This document shows, piece by piece, positions 33,693-42,723 of a DNA stretch of 59,846 nt (position 1 is its first letter; every line of letters starts with the position of its first letter). This DNA is from Paludibacteraceae bacterium (GTDB lineage Bacteria > Bacteroidota > Bacteroidia > Bacteroidales > Paludibacteraceae): assembly GCA_017546705.1 (NCBI GenBank), contig JAFYSB010000063.1:1-59846 (forward strand). The letters run 5' to 3'. A program made the position numbers and the translations under genes. The notes under the pieces were generated by a model. That model was not told where the DNA came from, did no database searches, and was given only the letters and a program-made list of their open reading frames with translations.

Positions 33693-34322
33693 TTATAATA
33701 GTTTTTTTGCTGGGTTGCCTAGTACAGTAGTACCTTCTTTAACGCGACGAATAACAAAACTGCATGCAGCTACGCGCGAGTGACTTTCTATTGTGACATT
33801 GTGGCTAATCATTGCAGAAGTGTGAATATCAGCTTCGTCTTGTACAATAGTACCACCAACCAATGTAACATGGGTGTCAATTCTATTCCAGTCTCCTATT
33901 TGTGAATCATGTCCGATGACTGTGTAGGATTGGATCATATTGTATTTACCAATCTTAGCATCCGCTCCAATGGATGTGAACGCGCCAACAATTGTTCCTT
34001 CTCCAATTTTAACATTCGTTCCGATTCGAGCAGTATGGTGAATCATAGTCAGGAATTTTCCTCCTTTTGAGATGATCTCTTCCATACATTTGCGCCTAGA
34101 TTGCCCACCAATAGAACATACGAAAATATCTTCAGAATCCGGATTGTAGCCAGTGATTGGTGCAATAATAGGAGGGTAATTGTCAAAGTTTTCTAAAGCA
34201 GATATGTTATCATCAATGAAACCGCGTATATCATATTCTGTCCCATATCCATTGCTTTCTCGTGCTATGTCGTATATGGTACGTCCCATACCGCCTGCCC
34301 CTATGATAATTAAATGTTTCAT
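33693..34322 (-). CDS. PglD/NeuD-like sugar N- or O-acyltransferase
   Basis: 209 residues from the ATG at 34322. The frame is open further up to an ATG at 34361, but that ATG lies within the promoter, so it cannot be in the message. Residues 1-80 are the Rossmann-like UDP-sugar domain (MKHLIIIGAGGMGRTIYDIA). The rest is a left-handed beta-helix with hexapeptide repeats and the catalytic-type histidine in YTVIGHDSQIGD, as His125 in PglD. The end RRVKEGTTVLGNPAKKLL is typical. PglD acetylates the 4-amino group of UDP-bacillosamine. Here the neighbouring carrier proteins suggest that the donor may be an acyl-ACP. Confidence 0.9.
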   Translation of the reverse strand: MKHLIIIGAGGMGRTIYDIARESNGYGTEYDIRGFIDDNISALENFDNYPPIIAPITGYNPDSEDIFVCSIGGQSRRKCMEEIISKGGKFLTMIHHTARIGTNVKIGEGTIVGAFTSIGADAKIGKYNMIQSYTVIGHDSQIGDWNRIDTHVTLVGGTIVQDEADIHTSAMISHNVTIESHSRVAACSFVIRRVKEGTTVLGNPAKKLL

Positions 34323-34358
34323 GTAAGTTTGATAATAAATATTGATATTAAAAGCGTG

Positions 34359-34389
34359 CAAAGTTACAACTTTTTTTTGGATTACGCAA
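34359..34389 (-). promoter_or_regulatory. Internal promoter of the acyl module
   Basis: Minus strand: TTGC (34386-34389), 19-base spacer with eight A/T, TAACTTTG (34359-34366). It allows the acyltransferase-to-dehydratase half to be transcribed apart from the first half. Confidence 0.78.
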
Positions 34390-34402
34390 TACCAAATAAG
34401 AT

Positions 34403-35497
34403 TTATTGGATAGAATCTAACAAGAATTGTTGTGATTTTTGCCTAATGCTATGTAATATTGTATTCGTTTTGTCGTAATTAATATCTTGGAGTTCTAATG
34501 GTATATCTTGGTAATGTTCTAAAATGCCAAGTTGCTGTAGTAAGGTCTTTACTCGATCTGCATTCTTTTGGAGCCCAATAGTAATGAATTGTTTTTCAAA
34601 AATGAGAGAGAATGCTGTTCCGTGGAAGGATGTTGCTATAATAAACTCTGCGTCACGAATAGCATGCATAAATTCGATAGGGGAGGCATATGATATATGA
34701 TTCTTCCGTGGTAATGTATGAATAATCGAATCCATAATCAAGAGTTCGCAATTCATTGTTTGTGCTTTCTTAACTGCAAATGTTAAAGCCTCTTTGGAAG
34801 GCATTAGTTCATAGAATAATACATATTTTTTTTGATGGTATCTTTGAGGTGGAATAAGCTTATTCCATTGTTGCTTGGAAAGTAATAGTGTTGGATCTAG
34901 GACAACTTGAGCCGTATATCCAATATTTTCAACCAACTGTTTCAATGAGTTTTCACGTACTAAAATTGTGCTGAATTTTTGTAGATATGTACGCATCAGT
35001 TCTTCATCTTTTGCTGTTAGTGCAATGATACCCATACTTGCTGCATAACTGATACATCGAGTAGAATGAGGAATGTTGGCACAAAAATACATAGGGTCAA
35101 TGCCAACATGTTTACCTTCGTATTCATGTGTTCTCCAGATTTGGTCACTACCCACAATAACACAATCATACTGTTCTTGTATTATATTGTCGTTGCTTGA
35201 ATACTGAATTAAATGATTGATTCCAAGGTGAACATTTCTAAATTCATTGATTTTTTTCATACGAATGGCACGACGAATCAAAGTCAAACTATCAGATACA
35301 AAATTCAAAATTTTAAAATATAAACTTTTCCCACGAATAGGTTTGATCAATGTATATTGTGATTTATGACTATCAGGCCAATAGTCAATAAATTCTACAA
35401 TATGCCCTTGGTTTTGTAGAAATGTTCGCAGGGCATATGCTTGTAGCATAGCTCCGTAGTTATGTGCTCGATGATATGTTAAAATGCCTATTTTCAT
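34403..35497 (-). CDS. Polysaccharide pyruvyl transferase family protein
   Basis: 364 residues from the ATG at 35497 (MKIGILTYHRAHNYGAMLQA), which matches the family start; an upstream ATG at 35554 would overlap the polymerase gene. The GT-B-like family signature includes GSDQIWRTHEYEG, SYAASMGI and the ATSFHGTAFSLIF motif with its catalytic-type histidine. Members add pyruvate ketals to sugars or act as glycosyltransferases. It is the last gene before the internal promoter. Confidence 0.88.
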   Translation of the reverse strand: MKIGILTYHRAHNYGAMLQAYALRTFLQNQGHIVEFIDYWPDSHKSQYTLIKPIRGKSLYFKILNFVSDSLTLIRRAIRMKKINEFRNVHLGINHLIQYSSNDNIIQEQYDCVIVGSDQIWRTHEYEGKHVGIDPMYFCANIPHSTRCISYAASMGIIALTAKDEELMRTYLQKFSTILVRENSLKQLVENIGYTAQVVLDPTLLLSKQQWNKLIPPQRYHQKKYVLFYELMPSKEALTFAVKKAQTMNCELLIMDSIIHTLPRKNHISYASPIEFMHAIRDAEFIIATSFHGTAFSLIFEKQFITIGLQKNADRVKTLLQQLGILEHYQDIPLELQDINYDKTNTILHSIRQKSQQFLLDSIQ

Positions 35498-35504
35498 ACT
35501 TAAA

Positions 35505-36707
35505 TTATTCTTCTGTAAGTAATAATTGCTTTTTATCGTACTCGTTCCAACCAATTAAAAAACCTATTGTGATCATAGATAAAGTACATGTATGGCTAAG
35601 TATGATAATTGAAATCATACTCAATATCAAAAAGATTGTTAAAAACATAGCCAAACAAGGTGCTAGTTTAGATTTTTGACGTATAGCATGTATTGTATAG
35701 GTAGCAACTGAAAAGACGAAGGATACATATATGAATAAGTTGAATAGACCGTAGTTGTATAAAATCTCCAAAAAGTCATTATGCGCAGAAAGATTTTCCC
35801 AACTATACACGGTCGTTGCTAAATGTCCATTACCAAATATCCATAATATTACATCTTGAGTCTTTAAACGATAATACAAACTTTCCCAAATATACAATCG
35901 TCCAGATCCCGTATCATCATCTGAATCCATAAAACGTTCAATAATATCGTCTCCTATATATTGAATAAGAAAGTATAAAAAAACGGCCACAACAATTAGA
36001 TATATATAGAGGATAATAGATGATTTAAGAGAATTCTTCGAAACTACTCTTGAGACATAGAGATATACAAAGATTCCTATTGCTAGAGCAAGAAATCCTC
36101 CTCGTTTTACCGAACTAATGATTATTATTGAAATTATAATTATACTAATAATACGAAGCCACCGTTTATCACTAGCAAGAATTAATGGCAACAAGTAGAG
36201 AGCATAATACGCGACTCCGAAGTGACCTCGCTCTCCTAACACGTTATGGGTTTTATATATAGAAATATATGATAGCGCGCATGCTAGAATTGTAAATGCA
36301 ATGAGATAAATTGTGGAATTCTCTTTTCCATACTTATATCCATAAGAATAGCATCCCATTATGGTAAAACAAGGGGTCACAAATAGCAATAGATTAGATG
36401 CCAATTGCAAGATATTACCTACATGCGTTATGCATAATGATACGCAGGTTGTAATTGCAAAAAGAATAAAAGATTTTATGGTGCGTGTCTTTAATTCTCC
36501 TTTTATTTTATCTTTAAGATACCAAGTTGCGCAAATACTCCATACCGCACAGTATAAAAATCTAAAATAGTGGGCATATTTAGTTTTTTCCTCCATAGAG
36601 TTATCATCATTAATGATCATATACATAGTCACTAATACATTAACGAATAATGCAAATAGTAAATATGTCTTACGAAACTGCTTGACAGTAGTGATTCCGT
36701 GTTCCAT
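35505..36707 (-). CDS. O-antigen/capsule polymerase (Wzy-like)
   Basis: 400 residues with about ten hydrophobic segments and a large loop between about 230 and 320 (GDDIIERFMDSDDDTGSGRLYIWESLYYRL, FGNGHL). SGRLYIWE and the HNDFLEILYNYG motif are shared with Wzy polymerases and WaaL ligases. Polymerase is preferred because the gene sits next to the flippase in a full repeat-unit locus. It has low GC content compared with the flanking sugar-nucleotide genes, as usual for the variable centre of such loci. Confidence 0.85.
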   Translation of the reverse strand: MEHGITTVKQFRKTYLLFALFVNVLVTMYMIINDDNSMEEKTKYAHYFRFLYCAVWSICATWYLKDKIKGELKTRTIKSFILFAITTCVSLCITHVGNILQLASNLLLFVTPCFTIMGCYSYGYKYGKENSTIYLIAFTILACALSYISIYKTHNVLGERGHFGVAYYALYLLPLILASDKRWLRIISIIIISIIIISSVKRGGFLALAIGIFVYLYVSRVVSKNSLKSSIILYIYLIVVAVFLYFLIQYIGDDIIERFMDSDDDTGSGRLYIWESLYYRLKTQDVILWIFGNGHLATTVYSWENLSAHNDFLEILYNYGLFNLFIYVSFVFSVATYTIHAIRQKSKLAPCLAMFLTIFLILSMISIIILSHTCTLSMITIGFLIGWNEYDKKQLLLTEE

Positions 36708-36722
36708 TTTTAATTTGGGTTA

Positions 36723-38078
36723 TTATTTTGATAAAGTTTGAATACGTTTTAATGGAAGTATCAATAAGTCTTTCCAACCAATAATTATACAAATGATTTG
36801 CATTCGTAAGATAGTATGATATCTTGGAATAAAAACATGTGACAAAAATCCAGTACAAAATGCGGTTATTACACTAGTAATGGCCGCCCCTTTAACTCCC
36901 CAGAGTGGGATTAACAATAAATTTAAACCAATAGATGTAATACATCCTATAATATTTCTTATTGCTACTAATTGTTGTTTCTTTTCAATAACAATCATTG
37001 CTCCTGTTGTTTGTGCAAAGGCATATCCAATGACTTTAAAGACCATGATTTGGAGTAATGCCACTGATGAAATATATTGGGGTCCAAAAGTATATTTAAC
37101 CAATGGAGAAGCAATCATGCTAATGATAACACATCCTACAACTGTACCCCATACGGTGAGATTCATAAATGCTTGAGCTTTTTTGGTATATTCATTTATT
37201 TTGTTTTCGTACAATTTGACCAAAATTGGTGTAATTGTCTGAGATAAGATGGTAGGGACAAATATGCATAATTCTGTAAACTTACCGGCTACAGAATAGA
37301 ATCCCACAGACTGCTTGTCAATCATGTTTCCAAGCATTACTTGATCTATTTTTTGATAGATAATTATTGCCGCTCCGCTAAGTAATAAAGGGAATGATTG
37401 CTTAATGAGATAAATCGCCGTTGCTTTGTCAAACTCCCATAATGAAACAAGTCCAATCTTTTTTCTATATGATGTAATATAACCGCCTGCTAATAGAATT
37501 GTATCAAATAAAGTTGCACAAATAAATCCCCAAAGAGGTGCATGTACCAATAACAAAATAATCTTGATTGCCGCTCCGATAATGGTGCGTAAAATTTCTG
37601 TCTTGACGATATATTCGTTCCAAACAATGGCTGTGAAATGATTTCGAATGACACTGAAAGTGTTCATCACAATGGATAGTGAATATATGTAAATCATCCA
37701 TCGTGTGAAAGTATCAGCTTCTGATAGTTCGGTTATCAAGATGATAACTCCAATAGTAAGTATTGCAAAAGCGAGTTTCAGCCCAAAAGCAGTACCTATA
37801 AATTTATCCTTATTTTCTGGTCTTCGAACTTCTTCTCTAATCTCAATACTATCTAGTCCAAAAGTTGCAAATACTTGGAATAGCATTACATAACTAAAAA
37901 CATAGTTCATTAATCCATATTGTTGTGGTCCTAAGTATCTAGCAACAAGTATGCCCACCAAGAGACCACCCAACAATGTGGTAATTTTCCCAACAACAGC
38001 CCAAATAAGATTCTTAATAACCTTCTTTTTTGCTGGTGACAGGTTGAATTTATCTATGATTTTATCTATAAGATTCAT
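36723..38078 (-). CDS. Flippase for lipid-linked repeat units (Wzx, MOP family)
   Basis: 451 residues with about 12 hydrophobic helices. The start (NLIWAVVGKITTLLGGLLVGILVARYLGPQQYGLMNYV) is the classic polysaccharide-transporter N-terminus, and YQKIDQVMLGNMID is another family mark. It moves undecaprenyl-linked repeat units to the periplasmic side. AT-rich like its neighbour. Confidence 0.92.
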   Translation of the reverse strand: MNLIDKIIDKFNLSPAKKKVIKNLIWAVVGKITTLLGGLLVGILVARYLGPQQYGLMNYVFSYVMLFQVFATFGLDSIEIREEVRRPENKDKFIGTAFGLKLAFAILTIGVIILITELSEADTFTRWMIYIYSLSIVMNTFSVIRNHFTAIVWNEYIVKTEILRTIIGAAIKIILLLVHAPLWGFICATLFDTILLAGGYITSYRKKIGLVSLWEFDKATAIYLIKQSFPLLLSGAAIIIYQKIDQVMLGNMIDKQSVGFYSVAGKFTELCIFVPTILSQTITPILVKLYENKINEYTKKAQAFMNLTVWGTVVGCVIISMIASPLVKYTFGPQYISSVALLQIMVFKVIGYAFAQTTGAMIVIEKKQQLVAIRNIIGCITSIGLNLLLIPLWGVKGAAITSVITAFCTGFLSHVFIPRYHTILRMQIICIIIGWKDLLILPLKRIQTLSK

Positions 38079-38109
38079 TAGTATAATTATCGGTTATTGT
38101 CTTGAATAT

Positions 38110-39087
38110 TTATTTTTTAATGAATGCTACTGCACGGAGAGATATTTTATAACCAAGTCTCACAGGCATGGTTCTTAGAAAATTTATATAAAGTCTATGC
38201 TTGAAGTCTAATTGCCTAGTAGAGATCGAAGTTAATAAGTTTGTGAAATTTTCATCTTGGAAGATATTTTCTATTACTTCAATAGCCTTATCCTCTAATA
38301 ATCCATTCCTAATATACTTATTATATGTAAATGATAGTACCATTTTAAGAGCCGTTAATTGAAATGAAATATTTTCTTTCCAAGGATGTTGCACTCTAAC
38401 GAAATGTTCTAAAATTTTTAGTACCGTCAAATCTGCCATATAATTAGGTTGATGTGTAGCACTCGATGAACGCATGACATAATTATAAAAGCCTTCATGG
38501 CATACAGCTATCGAGTTGGCATGATTGAAAAAATCAACAGTGAAAGTATAGACTTCTCCTGATTTGATCGCGGGATCAAAATAGATTTGATGATTTTGTA
38601 TGATAGAATTTCTATAAATAATTTGGGGGGCAGTGGGGAATACATTACACGTCTTGTATAATTGTTCAATGGTATATACTCCCTCAGCAACCTGGATTGG
38701 CTGTAGTGTAGATGGTTTGCCTTCTTGTATAATTATACACGGAGCAATCAACATGTCTGCGCTCTTTATATGCTTCTTTATAATAGAAATTGTGTTTGGA
38801 TGTAGAAAATCATCTCCATCTAAACACAAAATATATTCACCAGTAGCTTGTTCTAATGCTGCATTTCTAGCAGCAGATACTCCTTGGTTCGATTGATCTA
38901 TCACTATTGCTTGCGGATGGTGTTGGACAAAAGTTTTAATCATAGATAGTGTAGAATCAGTAGAACCATCATTTACGAATATATATTCACATTCCTCATC
39001 ACAATTTAATTGTGATAAACTGTCCAAAGTACAAGGCAAATAGCCTTCTACATTATAACAAGGAATGATAATGGACAAAAATGGCAT
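38110..39087 (-). CDS. Glycosyltransferase family 2
   Basis: 325 residues. MPFLSIIIPCYNVEGYLPCTLDSL opens the GT-A domain, VNDGSTDSTL holds the nucleotide aspartate, and YILCLDGDDFLHPNT carries the metal-binding DxD (DGDD). The donor and acceptor sugars are unknown. A 31-base gap separates it from the flippase gene. Confidence 0.92.
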   Translation of the reverse strand: MPFLSIIIPCYNVEGYLPCTLDSLSQLNCDEECEYIFVNDGSTDSTLSMIKTFVQHHPQAIVIDQSNQGVSAARNAALEQATGEYILCLDGDDFLHPNTISIIKKHIKSADMLIAPCIIIQEGKPSTLQPIQVAEGVYTIEQLYKTCNVFPTAPQIIYRNSIIQNHQIYFDPAIKSGEVYTFTVDFFNHANSIAVCHEGFYNYVMRSSSATHQPNYMADLTVLKILEHFVRVQHPWKENISFQLTALKMVLSFTYNKYIRNGLLEDKAIEVIENIFQDENFTNLLTSISTRQLDFKHRLYINFLRTMPVRLGYKISLRAVAFIKK

Positions 39088-39092
39088 GATAA

Positions 39093-40295
39093 TTAGTGTT
39101 TAGTTATCAAGGTTCTAAAAAACTCTTCAATACGTTGTGCTTGAATAGTGTTGTTCTTATTTTTTAAAACAAACTCCTGAGCTTTTAAACCAGTTTGTTT
39201 TAATTCTTCATTAGGTAATGATAATATTTCATTGAGTTTGTGAGCATATCCCTCAATAGTTTCTTCGTCAAATGCGTATAAATATTTAAAATATTCATCT
39301 GGAATGCCAGACAACTTGGTTGTCAATACCGGTGTTCCCGATAGCATATATTCGGATGTCTTAGAAGGAAATGAGTACTTGACAAATTCTTGATTAGAAT
39401 ATCTAGGATTGACCAACAACGTTGCTTCTTGTTCTGCAATAATAATTTCTTCGTTTGTTACAACTCCTTTGTATTGAATTCGGGAATCAATTTGTTGAAA
39501 TTCGAGTAAATTCTCTACAAATTTTCCGCCACCATAGACGTGTAACTCAATATCTTGTTGAGAAAGGGAAATGAAGGCTCTCACAAGAGTATCAAAACCA
39601 TATTCAGCTTCTATAGCTCCAGCATACATAATAACACGAGGGCTTACTTTCTGGGTGAGAGTTTTAGGAATAAATGTATGATCAACAGACCCCTCCATAA
39701 CAATGTATGGTTTTTGATTAGGATTGTATGTCATATTCATATATTTGGTGAGAAATATGAATCCGTCATATTTTTTTAGTCCGTTTTCTTGGCTACGTAC
39801 ACGCATCTTAAAAAACATTTTCCACCACCATTTCTTCGTGTCTTGAGATATTGTAGCAGGTGGTATCAACATATCTGTTAAAAGCATAGTTTTAGGTGTA
39901 CGCATTAATTGGGCGGCGACAACGCTTCCCATACTACAACTACTGGCAAAAATATCGCACAATATAATCTTGTCTCCCTCTGTGCGTATACACCATACTA
40001 AAGTGTAGAAGAAGGAATAAACGAATTGCAGAATTTGTTGAATTATAGGTATTTGGATATATGGTAGACAATGGTAATGAATATTATTCTCTATTTCAGT
40101 ACTACTTTTAGCTATTTTTTTGGTAGATGTTATGATATTTGTCAATGCAGAAACCTGCGAGTGATTTTGTATAAATCCATCTAAAATCAAACGAGAAAAT
40201 TTGATAATTTGAAAGCCAGGATTTTTTCCGGTTTTCTTCATGATCATATTAGCGGTTCTACTTGGGCAAACTTTCCCGACAAAAAGAATATGCAT
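39093..40295 (-). CDS. Glycosyltransferase family 4
   Basis: 400 residues, GT-B fold. The C-terminal half has VIMYAGAIEAEYGFDTLVRAF, LHVYGGGKFVENL, YKGVVTNEEIIIAEQEATLLVNPR and the donor-site EXFSFPSKTSEYMLSGTPVL pattern with the glutamate in KTSEYM. Its N-terminal half is little conserved. Substrates are not predictable. Confidence 0.88.
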   Translation of the reverse strand: MHILFVGKVCPSRTANMIMKKTGKNPGFQIIKFSRLILDGFIQNHSQVSALTNIITSTKKIAKSSTEIENNIHYHCLPYIQIPIIQQILQFVYSFFYTLVWCIRTEGDKIILCDIFASSCSMGSVVAAQLMRTPKTMLLTDMLIPPATISQDTKKWWWKMFFKMRVRSQENGLKKYDGFIFLTKYMNMTYNPNQKPYIVMEGSVDHTFIPKTLTQKVSPRVIMYAGAIEAEYGFDTLVRAFISLSQQDIELHVYGGGKFVENLLEFQQIDSRIQYKGVVTNEEIIIAEQEATLLVNPRYSNQEFVKYSFPSKTSEYMLSGTPVLTTKLSGIPDEYFKYLYAFDEETIEGYAHKLNEILSLPNEELKQTGLKAQEFVLKNKNNTIQAQRIEEFFRTLITKH

Positions 40296-40315
40296 ATACT
40301 ATTTTCTAATCTGAA

Positions 40316-41527
40316 TTATTGTACAAGTTGCTTGTAAATTTCAATGTATTTTTTGGCCATGATTTCTTTGGCGTACACTTGGTGAGCTTGATGAGAAATT
40401 TCTATTTTATCAATGCTGCGCGCTAGAAAATCCTTAATAGCTCCAGCTAAAGCCAATGTATTACCATATGGAACAAATTGGCTATAATCAGGTAAGGAAA
40501 TTTGTTCCGGTGCTCCAGCTTCAAAACCAACTATTGGGGTTCCACAACAGAGACTTTCTGCACACACCATAGAGAATGTTTCTTTCTTACTCGTAAGAAC
40601 AGTAAGATCTGCCATAGAATAGAGTGATGCTAGGTAATTGCTATCTGTGATTCCTCCCAATAACTTTACATTGTTAGGAACCTCTGGCATAGCACCTAAT
40701 ATGGGACCCGCTACTATAAAAATATACTCGGGCATTAATTTAGCTAACTCAATGATATAACGTCCCCCCTTGATGTGATGTGCCGCATCAGTGAAGTTGG
40801 GAGTAACGTGGAAAACCACTTTTTGATCTTCTGCTATTCCTAACTTATTTCGTAAGTCGTTTTCGTGGAATGTGAAAACATTTGTGTCTAATCCATTATA
40901 TACAACAATATGTCTGTGATGCTGTAGTATAGGGGATTGGATAGCTCTGTCTTTTAGCCATGGAGAAACAGATACCACGATGAGATCTTTCTCAAATCCT
41001 TCAAATGCTTTTTTCATTCTTTTCCATGAATAGGAAGTAGAATCTAAAAACAACGTTCTAGTTTCAGCTTTGAGACGTGGACATTTGCCGCATCCAGTCT
41101 TCCATTTTTCACAATCATATGCGTGTCCACAATTTGCTGTGTACATGAACTCGGCGTGAAGGGTTAAAACCGTTTTGGTTTGTTTCTCTTTTAGGTATTG
41201 AATAGTGTTGTATATGTTTATGAAAGAGTTGTTTATGCATTGCAAATGCACAACATCTGGTTTCTCTGTTTCAATCACTTGTTTGAGACGACGAGTTGAT
41301 AATATATGTCCACCATACATTACACCTGAAATACGTGCCCATGCTCTATTCAATCGACTTAGTTTTTCGGAGCAAACTTTTTGTATTCCAGGTGAATAAA
41401 TATTCTCTCCTCTACCATAACATACAATGGATTGATGGCCTTCTTGTTGAAGTACCACATGGATGTCATGAGTGATTTTTCCCGTACTCCACAATGGATA
41501 AACACTATTTACCTGTAGTACTTTCAT
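40316..41527 (-). CDS. Glycosyltransferase family 4
   Basis: 403 residues, GT-B fold. The N-terminal domain has DVVHLQCINNSFINIYN, followed by a four-cysteine stretch NCGHAYDCEKWKTGCGKCPRL that may bind metal. The donor domain has ADLTVLTSKKETFSMVCAESLCCGTPIVGFEAGAPEQI, an EX7E motif as in family 4. The same cysteine pattern is seen in WcaA/WbaZ-like capsule enzymes. It begins 3 bases after the epimerase gene. Confidence 0.9.
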   Translation of the reverse strand: MKVLQVNSVYPLWSTGKITHDIHVVLQQEGHQSIVCYGRGENIYSPGIQKVCSEKLSRLNRAWARISGVMYGGHILSTRRLKQVIETEKPDVVHLQCINNSFINIYNTIQYLKEKQTKTVLTLHAEFMYTANCGHAYDCEKWKTGCGKCPRLKAETRTLFLDSTSYSWKRMKKAFEGFEKDLIVVSVSPWLKDRAIQSPILQHHRHIVVYNGLDTNVFTFHENDLRNKLGIAEDQKVVFHVTPNFTDAAHHIKGGRYIIELAKLMPEYIFIVAGPILGAMPEVPNNVKLLGGITDSNYLASLYSMADLTVLTSKKETFSMVCAESLCCGTPIVGFEAGAPEQISLPDYSQFVPYGNTLALAGAIKDFLARSIDKIEISHQAHQVYAKEIMAKKYIEIYKQLVQ

Positions 41528-41530
41528 GCA

Positions 41531-42712
41531 TTATTTTCTCCATACCATCTTATTTATAATACCTGTATAAGATTGGATGATTTTTACTACTTTAGTACTT
41601 ACGTTCTCGTCTGTATAGTTAGGTACTGGGGTTCCATAATCTCCATTTTGTACAAGTTCTACTGCAGTATCTACAGCCTGCAACAAACTGTGCTCATCAA
41701 TACCTGCAATGATGAATCCTGCCTTATCTAAAGATTCTGGACGCTCTGTACTTGTTCGAATACAAATAGCAGGGAATGGATGTCCTACACTTGTGAAGAA
41801 ACTACTTTCCTCAGGCAATGTTCCAGAATCAGACACTACTGCAAAGGCATTCATTTGCAAACAGTTGTAGTCATGGAATCCCAATGGCTCATGCTGTATA
41901 ACTCGCTTGTCCAATTCAAATCCACTTGCCTCTAAACGCTTGCGAGAACGTGGATGGCAACTATACAGAATAGGTAAATTGTACTTCTCTGCCATCTTAT
42001 TAATAGCGTTAAATAAAGAGGTGAAGTTCTTCTCTGTATCGATATTCTCTTCACGGTGCGCAGAGAGCAAGATGTATTTACCTTTCTCTAAGCCCAAACG
42101 TTGGTGAATATCACTAGCCTCTATCTCTGCTAAATTCTCATGAAGTACCTCAGCCATTGGAGAACCGGTCACATAGGTGCGCTCTTTTGGCAAACCGCAA
42201 TCAGCCAAATAACGACGTGCATGCTCTGAATAAGCCAAATTGACATCAGAGATAATATCCACAATACGACGATTAGTTTCCTCTGGAAGACATTCATCTT
42301 TGCAACGATTACCTGCCTCCATATGGAAAATGGGGATATGTAAACGCTTCGCTCCTATCACGCTCAAACATGAATTTGTATCACCAAGCACTAATACAGC
42401 ATCTGGTTTAATCTCTGCCATCAACTTGTAAGACGCTGCGATGATATTGCCCATAGTGGAGCCCAGATCATCTCCTACGGCATCCATATAAACCTCAGGA
42501 TCAGCTAATTTGAGATCACGGAAGAAGATGCCATTGAGCGTATAATCATAGTTTTGACCTGTATGCGCTAGAATGGTGTCAAAATATTTGCGACATTTGT
42601 TGATTACTGCTGCCAATCGAATAATTTCAGGACGTGTACCTACAATAATCAACAGTTTGAGCTTGCCATTATTTGCAAAAGAAACATTGCTATAATCTGT
42701 TCTTAATTCCAT
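41531..42712 (-). CDS. capG: UDP-sugar 2-epimerase of the FucNAc pathway (CapG/FnlC)
   Basis: 393 residues, WecB family of non-hydrolysing 2-epimerases. LLIIVGTRPEIIRLAAVI, HTGQNYDYTLNGIFF and HMEAGNRCKDECLPEETNRRIVD are the family motifs. In the CapE-CapF-CapG route the enzyme inverts C2 of UDP-N-acetyl-6-deoxy-talosamine to give UDP-N-acetyl-L-fucosamine. The order of capE, capF and this gene makes that assignment more likely than the UDP-ManNAc-forming WecB activity. Confidence 0.92.
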   Translation of the reverse strand: MELRTDYSNVSFANNGKLKLLIIVGTRPEIIRLAAVINKCRKYFDTILAHTGQNYDYTLNGIFFRDLKLADPEVYMDAVGDDLGSTMGNIIAASYKLMAEIKPDAVLVLGDTNSCLSVIGAKRLHIPIFHMEAGNRCKDECLPEETNRRIVDIISDVNLAYSEHARRYLADCGLPKERTYVTGSPMAEVLHENLAEIEASDIHQRLGLEKGKYILLSAHREENIDTEKNFTSLFNAINKMAEKYNLPILYSCHPRSRKRLEASGFELDKRVIQHEPLGFHDYNCLQMNAFAVVSDSGTLPEESSFFTSVGHPFPAICIRTSTERPESLDKAGFIIAGIDEHSLLQAVDTAVELVQNGDYGTPVPNYTDENVSTKVVKIIQSYTGIINKMVWRK

Positions 42713-42723
42713 ATTCGTTATTT

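Noticed and set aside
33693-34361. Longer acyltransferase start at 34361
   Set aside because: That ATG lies within the -7 promoter box, so it would not be in the transcript; the conserved MKHLIIIGAGG start is at 34322.
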